Source: Limnephilus marmoratus
Taxonomy: Eukaryota > Arthropoda > Insecta > Trichoptera > Limnephilidae
Direction: 5' to 3'
Length of the DNA: 64,000 nt
Assembly: GCA_917880885.1 (NCBI GenBank)
Contig: OU862928.1
Coordinates: 8,265,721-8,329,720, forward strand
The first letter of the stretch is position 1; every line of letters starts with the position of its first letter. A program made the translations under genes and the position numbers. The notes under the pieces were generated by a model. It ran no database searches. It saw only the letters and a list, made by a program, of their open reading frames with translations, and was not told where the DNA came from. Positions 38,201 through 47,200 of this stretch are shown piece by piece.

Positions 38201-41200
38201 TTAAATATTTTTATATGAAATGATAAAAAAGTGAGGTGACAAAAGTGTTTATTACACATATATACAATAGAATAAGTATTGTTGTTTACATAATCTGTGA
38301 TTTTAGTACCATTTTCACATAAAAACATCATGTGAGTCATTTTTACCTATTTTTAATGTTTGCGTTCTAAATTTTAATATTTACAAATGTTAATAATTTT
38401 TGTAATATAATAAATAATTTGAAAGCTTATTTTGTAATCTTTCTAAAACAGTTTTTACTATTCGGTTACGTTCAGAAATGTTTCATTTATAGAGCTTTAA
38501 TTGTGAAGCGGTAATAACAAAAAGTTTTCGTAAAATGTCATTTCGTTTGAGACATTTTAAGGGCTTAAATGGCGATTTTCGGAGGGGTTAAGATTGGAAT
38601 ATACAATCCTTTTTCAGAATTGTATGAATTGTTCCACTTGGTGCATTTTGTTAAACTTTTGCAATAAGATTTTACAATAATTATAATACACATTGATCGT
38701 GCAGTTAATTAGTAAGAATCTCCAAATACTAAGTATTAGGAAAGCAATATTTTACCCCAGTTGGGCTTTTACATTTTGCACAACCTGCTTTTGGTGGAAC
38801 GGAATACATCTCTTGCCCGTGCAACATTTGGCCGTGTAAAAAATACATCACTAGATGGATTGGGCATTAGAGAAGCGCATTTAAAAATGGTTTATTTATG
38901 TATCTACAAGTTTTCTTTAACCTCATTCTGTAACACTCTGGTTCAATTATGGTCTCCTAAGACATTACTGATTTTTGATAATATAAATATTTTATAAATT
39001 GCCATTTTATTCGTCTGTAATCTTATGAAGTTGCAATCGTATGAAGTTACAATCTTAAGGTATTGCAATCCTATTAATTTTTAGTTTGAAATGTTATATG
39101 AGTCTGCAATCTTATGATGTAGCAATCTTATGAGGTTTCAATCTTGTAAAATTGCATTCTTATGAAGTTGGAATCTTATGAGGCAGCAGTCTTGTGAAAA
39201 TTCAATGTTTTAAAGTTGCAATTCAATGAAGTTGAAATTTTATGAATCTGCAATCTTGTCAAATGATGTTGCAATCTTATGAAGTTGTAATCTTATGAGG
39301 TTACAATCTTATGTAGCTTCAATCTTATGAGGTTACAGCCTCATTGGAGCTGCAATCTTATGAGGTTGAATTTTTATGAATCTGAAATCTTATGAGGTTG
39401 CAGTCTTACTCATCAGTTGTGAAGTGGCAATATGAGGTTACTAGGTAGAAATCTTACGAAGTTGAAATCTTACGAGTTTTGCAATCTTATGAAGCTTTTG
39501 ATTTTCTTATGCAATTTTATGATTCTGAATATTATTGATGTAAAGACTGTCTAAATGAGTTGTTGATCTTTTGTGGCAGTTATTAATGTAAACCAATCTT
39601 TAAAAAGTATTTTAAATAATATATATATTATATTATGACGCAGATGTGGAAAGTTTAAAACACATATATGTAATAATGTCTGGTTTTACTAACTGAAGCA
39701 TTACTCTGGTAGACTTGTGTACCCTGTAATAACCCTGTCCTGTATCCGGCCGTGGGTAGGCAGTGCTTGGTGACTAGATGCGGGTGGTCAGGTTTCTCCT
39801 ACTCTTCCAATATCACTCCGGGAAAAAACTGCTTGAGACAACTGACACAAAAAACATCCTGGTGATTAATATGTTAAATAAAATTTTACTACAAAGTAAA
39901 AAATGGTAAGTATTCAAAATAATCAAAGATACAAAACACACTGGCTCTCAAAATGTGGGCACTTTCATACATTCATCAAAAATAACATTAAAAACCTACC
40001 ATGCTATATTAATTATGCCAAGAAAAGATTTATAGGTAAGTAAATTTTGTACATTTTCAATTTAGTTAATATGGTATACAAGGTGTACCAAGAAGTATCC
40101 GACAGACAATAACCAGTGATTCCTGGACATATTTGGAGTAAAAACATACATGACATCTTGTAAAATTGCATTCTTATGAAGTTGGAATCTTATGAGGCAA
40201 AAGTTTCAATGTTTTAAAATAGCAATCTTATGGGGTTGGAATTTTATGATATTGCAATCTTATGAAGTTGCAATCTTGTGAGGTTGCATTCTTAATTTTT
40301 TGACCTAATGCCAGCGCGCTTCTTAAACTTGTAGATATGCACCATTCCTTCATGTACTCCTTCATTCCCAATCATGTTTGATAACGTCTAAAAGGGATCG
40401 AAATGAAAATCTAGTCTCCTTCAACGGAAGCAACCTTCCGAACAGGACCTCCATTGATATGCTTGGTGTAACTCTAAGTGACCAGCTCAGGTACGGGGGC
40501 TCCATCGAAACCAGAGTTAAGTTAGCCTCTCAGAAACTGAGCGTACTGCACGGGGCCCGCAGATACTTTAATAGTACCCAATTGCTAACCCTGTACAAAT
40601 CGCAAGTGCGCCCCACGGTTGAATTTGGCAGCCACCTCTGGTCTGGAGCTCCAAAATACCTAAAAAAAAACCCTTGACTCTGCAGAAACGGGCGGTCCGT
40701 TTGATAGATTCTCCCATCTTAACAGACGGACTGCAATCTTTAGAGCATAGGCGTCAGGTGGGAATGCTGTCCTTGTTCTACCGGTATTACAATGGAAGAT
40801 GCTCCGAGGAACTAGCATCATTGATCTCCTCAGCACCGGTGCATAGTCGGGAAACATGCCAAACACGCGCCCAACATTTGTACACGGTTGACATTACTCA
40901 CATGAGAACGGGTCGTTTCTATGACTCGTTCTTGAGTTCAACGGCTCGGCTGTGGAACGATTTGCCGGCCTCTGTGTTTCCTCCCTCCTACAACATGGGT
41001 CTCTTCAAGACCCATGTTCACTCCTTCCTTTCCTCAAAAAGACCCTCCACACAGCATCTACAAAGATGACAGGGAAATTATTTTCCTCAGGGTCTCCTGT
41101 GTGGTGTTAATGTAAAAAAAAAAAAAAAAATTCCTTAATGCTAAATACTGAAGGAGAAGGTCGGTGTGTTTCAAGATTCTTGCCAGTGGACAAGCAAAAG

Positions 41201-44200
41201 AAATAAAGATTTTTAGTGTCATGACAAAATGCCATCTACAATTTTTACTAAAGTTCCGGGAATAGCTGGTTAAAACCTGCCGGGTACTTCTGATACACCC
41301 TGTATATTATCGTGATTTATTTTTGGGGTATTATGAAATGTTGCCCTTCCTCCTGTATCCAACATTTTTGACAGCATTACAGTGTCCAACATCAGGGCAT
41401 ATGTGAAGATTCTGCAGATGGATACTGTAACGCTGTCTGAAACATTGGCTAATGAAGGATGACGAGTGACATGGCATAATATCCCAAAAAATTACGATAA
41501 TTCTTTTGGCCACGAAAATCTCAAATAATACCATCCTGTATATGACCACAATTCAACTTTTATATAATTAAAAATAATCGTATTACTGCCATCTGTTTAT
41601 AATATGTTTAATAAATCAGAGTGAAAAAATAAATGTTTGTTAGTCTGTAAATTAAACATATTTGTCTATACCAAAAGTGGTAGGAAATGTTGAATTTTCA
41701 GAATTTCATATAGGGCACTGTAGGGATCAACTTATGTAAGTGTGTTTGGGCATGTTTGTGTGCTCAAAGTAAGATCAATTTTTCCTCATTTTGCTAAAAT
41801 TGATAAAAACTTTCAGAATAACGCAGTTAATTAGATTAGCTGTTTCAGTTGCTAGGTGTCAAAGAGCCTTGTGTATAATTGTAAATTAGTCGCATTGGTT
41901 TTCTTTCAAATGGGTATATATTACATTTCTAGGGTTTGTCTGTTCGGTGGCGTAGGGCCTATAAAATGATAACATTTATTTCCGCAGCTCATTAAACAAT
42001 GTTGTATCCTGTGTGTATTTGTCTCCCATGTGCATCTCTCACACAGGGAGATGGTTGGTTTGTTGGTATGTATGTATGTTGGTTGGTTGGTTGGTTGTTT
42101 ATTTGGACGGGTTTCTTGACCTGTTTTGCTGGGTTTGTGCTGGTGGCGGCCCTCGTGGTGAATTGGGACGTGTTGGGACCTTCCAGGTGAGTCTTTCTGT
42201 TATTAATACTTATTACACACCTTCTCCGTAACATACAAACTTAATGCACTCAAACACTCTTACTGCCAGATGCGTCTGGTTACCACACAGGCTTTGTGAG
42301 TTCAATTGGACGTAGTTACGCAGAAAGCCTCCAACCTGTTAAAATCAAGTTTTACATTTTTTTTTAAACAATAAAAAGAACACACTGTAAGGCCCTTCTT
42401 CAACAGCTTTACGCAAGTATCTAATACTCGACGATTCAAGTATGTATCTGCGCGGAGGTTCGTACGCAGGCCTAACATTTTGTAAACTCATTGACAACGC
42501 AAGTCTCCCACGACCAGCTGCGCGAGGTTGTTCCCACTTACGTCGTCGAGACTTCAAACATGGCGTCATTTGTGTCAGACATTTTGTAATAATGCCTGTG
42601 CATTAGATCAATGCTGGAAACTAAACAGTCAACAATAAAAATGATAGCTACGTAAACAGTTTGGTAATGAGTGAGGTTATGAAAGCATTCTAATTTTGAA
42701 GAAATAATATAAAAAATTACAGCTACAGCAACTGTTTGGTTATGAAAGCATTCTAAATTTGAAGAAATAATATAAAAATGACAGCTTCATCAACTATTTG
42801 GTTATGAGTGAGTTTATGAAACCATTCTAATTTTGAAGAGATAATATAAAAACAACTTCATCAACTGTTTGGTTATGAAAGCATTCTAATTTTGAAGAAA
42901 TACATAATATAAAAAATAACAACTTCATCAACTGTTTGGTTATGAAAGCATTCTAATTTTGAAGAAATACATACCTACTTAATATAAAAAATAACAACTT
43001 CATCAACTGTTCGGTTATGAAAGCATTCTAATTTTTAAGAAATAATATTAAAATGACAACTTCATCAACTGTTTGGTTATGAAAGCATTCTAATTTTTAA
43101 GAAATAATATTTAAATGACAACTTCATCAACTGTTTGGTTATGAAAGCATTCTAATTTTTAAGAAATAATATTTAAATGACAACTTCATCAACTGTTTGG
43201 TTATGAAAGCATTCTAATTTTTAAGAAATAATATTTAAATGACAACTTCATCAACTGTTTGGTTATGAGTGAGGTTATGAAAGCATTATAATTTTGAAGA
43301 AATAATATAAAAATGACAGCTACATCAACTGTTTGGTTATGAAAGCACATTTATAAGTCGAAGAATCACGTCATTATTACAATTAAGAACACATTTAATA
43401 TGGGGAAATCTGATTTCAAAGTACCCCACAAAATAGGCAATCTATTGTCACAATTATTTTATCAGTAAATGGGTAATAAATAATAAGACATCATAAATAT
43501 TGAAATTGGGTAAATAGAATCATATAAATAAGTCTTCTTAAAGTGGCCTAACCTTAAGTTTGAAAATGGCCTTGAAAGCCCAAACAGCTGCCACAATAAT
43601 AAAAAAAAACTAAAATCCTTGTACAAATTAATTAAATAAAAAAAGTTGTTTTCAATGTGAGTGTCGAATACTTGCGTATACCTGTCGAAGGAGGGCCTAA
43701 AACTTTACGAATATCAAATTCGATGATCGTACACACAGATTGTCTCTTTCTCGCTAATAACATTATTGATGATATTTTGCAAGAACATAACTTAAGTGTG
43801 CGCCAATACCCAATACACACAATACACAATCAAGTTTGAAACATGCTGTATGCAAGCAATGCATCTGCGTTTGTGTCAACTCGGGCTGCGAATAATAACA
43901 CATTCATTGACATTTTTTTTTAAATGTTATAAAATTATTTTATGAATATATTATTATCACATTTTCTTTATTTAGAGGGAGCAAATATTTTTTGCAAATT
44001 CTTGTAACAAACTAATGCAATTTATTGGGGCTATTTTAGATAATAAATCTTTAAAAAAATATCTGCAAATGTATAAATTGGGCATGTTTCACAATACTTT
44101 ATTGGTGTTTTTTTTTTAAATTTATATCAGTTGTGATAAGTTAATTATTAATGCTAATTAATAAATACATATATATTTTAAAATATTGCTATAATTTTTA

Positions 44201-47200
44201 GCTATTTGATTGATTTTCTTTAAAGGGTGGATAAAATGCATGAAATTTATATTATAATACAAGATATTAAACTTTTCTTATTAGTTAAGGAATTTAAACT
44301 CTGGTTCTCTACTGAAAAGCAATCAATTTCAAAACACATTACAAGAAATGGCAATGTGGCATTTTTTATAAAAAACGTAATTTTGGATTTGATGTAAAAT
44401 ACCAAACCAAACTAAATAATTTTTCAATTTTTATAAGAACAACTCTCTTTTCATAACTTTTGAAGGTTAAAGAAGAAGATGACACTAATAATCTAAACGA
44501 AAATATAAAAAAGAACAAGGCAGAGAATAATAAAAAGATAACGGTCGCAACTGGGACTCAAGCCCAGAACCTCTCGTATTACCGGGACAAAGTTATCTTT
44601 TTATTTTCTCTTGTTCTCTTTCATATTTTTGTTTACATTATCCTTTTCTTCAATGATAAATAATATTATTTTGAATCAAAGGCCAATATCTAGTATCGAT
44701 ATGTGCTACTTGATTTATTTATGATTTAAATTTAAAAATATTGGCCATTAAAGAATTCAATTTTGCTTCATTTTGGAGGTAACTTTGGAAGTTTTTATGA
44801 GTTAATTATAATTATTTAAAAATATATCTTGCCGTGTTCTCTACCTTGTTAATAAAATTAAAAATAAAATAAAACATCATAAAAAGTGCATCTCTTGAGT
44901 AGTAATTTTAATTTATATGCGATGAATTTATATTCCGACATAAAGAGGTCATTTATAATTTAAATTTACAGCCATCAAAATACTTTTTTTATTAAATATT
45001 TAATTATTTTTTATAATAAAGTAAAATTATTTTTTTGCCAAGTCGCTTCTAAAATCATGAAATATTAAAAATTTTAATGGCCTATATTTAATTATTTAAA
45101 TCATAAATAAATAAAGTAGCTCACATCCGTACTAGATATTTGATATATGCCTTTTGATTACAAAAATAATTTTTCTGTTTGGTTAGTTATTTTGATCTCA
45201 AATCCAAAATTAAGATTTCTACGAAACAGGTTGTGCAGCTGCTTAATAATTTGATGTGCAAACAATTTTGAATTTTTTTTGCAAGTGTCTAGTACTATGT
45301 AAGATTCATTTTACCTTGCAATATTCATTGGCACTTGTTATTTATACAAGTAAGTTAATCTTATAAAACATTATTTAATTCCAGTACGACACAAGTGATG
45401 AAAAATCAATGCAAAGTATTTTAAAATTATTTCCATTGCAATTATCATGCATAAGGTTTAAATTACTTTATCTTTGCCTTTTTAATTATTTGTTCGAAAA
45501 TTGATTTCTTCTCAGTGTACAAAATGGTTTAGAACATTTGTCAATAAAGTAATGTTTTAAAATTATAATGCTTGGTTGAACGTCAATCGATACTGGCAGC
45601 CAAATTCATCTAAAATTATTAATTATTTTTTTTTAGAAGTAGGGAACTGAAAATTTTGCATTTTTTTTTTAACGAATGTGATGTTACGTTAAATTTATAG
45701 TATTTTTCTGAAAAAAAGTTTGCGAACGTGTTTATATTTTTTTCAAAAAAGATTTTTCAAAATCAAAAAATTTGATGACAATAGCAGATGTTGTACATTT
45801 TATAGCTTTTCAAAGAAATATTTTTAATTTAATATTATTTATTTTAAAATACCAGAAAATATCATGATAAATATGAAAATTCGCATTATTTGCATAAAAA
45901 TTCGCATCCACGGAAAAATATCGCGAATATAAAATTTTCAGGTTTCTACATATCAGTACTGTGACGTAACACCAGCCTATGTTTTCATCACAATCGACAG
46001 TCATAAGTACATATCCATCTCCAGTTGATTATGCAGACATCTCTGAAAAATTGAAATTTGTGTTGATTATGCAGTTATATGTAGGCGTGTACCTTTTATC
46101 TGGTACAATACTCAGATAACTCATAAACACCTCCTAATTAATTATGATGCAGAAAATTTTTTAGTGAAATAAACAAAATGTTGATGTTGTCTGGGTCACT
46201 TACTAGTGATATATATATTTATATATATATATATATATTATAAATATCCTACTGGATATTTCAAAATGTCATACTAATGTACCGGACTTTATTATTTTAT
46301 AGCATATTTAACATGTAAAACATGACTTACGTAAATCTTGATTTATAGTGAGCATTCGAATATTGCTTTGCTAATTATCTCAAAACTTACTATTTGGAGA
46401 TGTCTGACTAATCAACTGGATGATCGATATGTACAAAACAGTACAAATTTGGAACATGTTAAAAAATTAGTTAAACTCTCTGACTTAGGGCGGGTAACTA
46501 TGTTTGTCAAGTTGCTATCAGATTCCTAAGACATACTGAAATACCGGTCCTTGCAGTGCTTGAACTAATAAGAACCAATCTACAAACAATAGAACTTAAC
46601 CACTCAAGTGATAGGTATTTCCGCCGCGCTATTATTAACATATATGGAAACATATGTTTACTGTGATTTAAAGCCAATGAATCCACTCAGATATCACCAT
46701 TTATCGCATATTTTTACATTTTATAAATTAAAAAAAAAATTGTTAAAACTTGTAATTCATAAAAATCACCTACCCAAATTTGGACAGCTATCACTCGATT
46801 GGTTAGTCATAATATTTTGTTATTAAATTGTTGAATTTGTCTTAATTTAGGTACTGACTTGTCACTCGTATGGTTTTCAGTTCCACCGCACGGGGGCCTG
46901 ATGCCCGGGGGGGTGTACCCCGCCCCCGGCAGTCCCTTTGGGGGTGGCGTGAGGGCTTTCTACCCTCCGCCCATGGCGCCCCTTTTCTACTGGGGCTATC
47001 CCAGCCCCCCCGTGTCCCCCACACACATGTATCAGACTCCAGGTCACATGGTAGGTTGAGCTAATACATTTTTAGTTTTTTTTTAAGACAAAATTGATAT
47101 ATTCATCCTTTATGAAACAAAGCATAATTATATTTACTTGTAAGCTTGGTTTTTGAGACTACGGTTTGAACTATCTGCAATTGGTGGCGCACGCGCTGGA

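Noticed and set aside
41999..42231. Small membrane protein (Trp/Val/Leu-rich frame)
   Set aside because: The hydrophobic look comes from a TTGG/TATG repeat (TTGGTTGGTTGG). The splice-site pair around it is reported as a cryptic exon instead.
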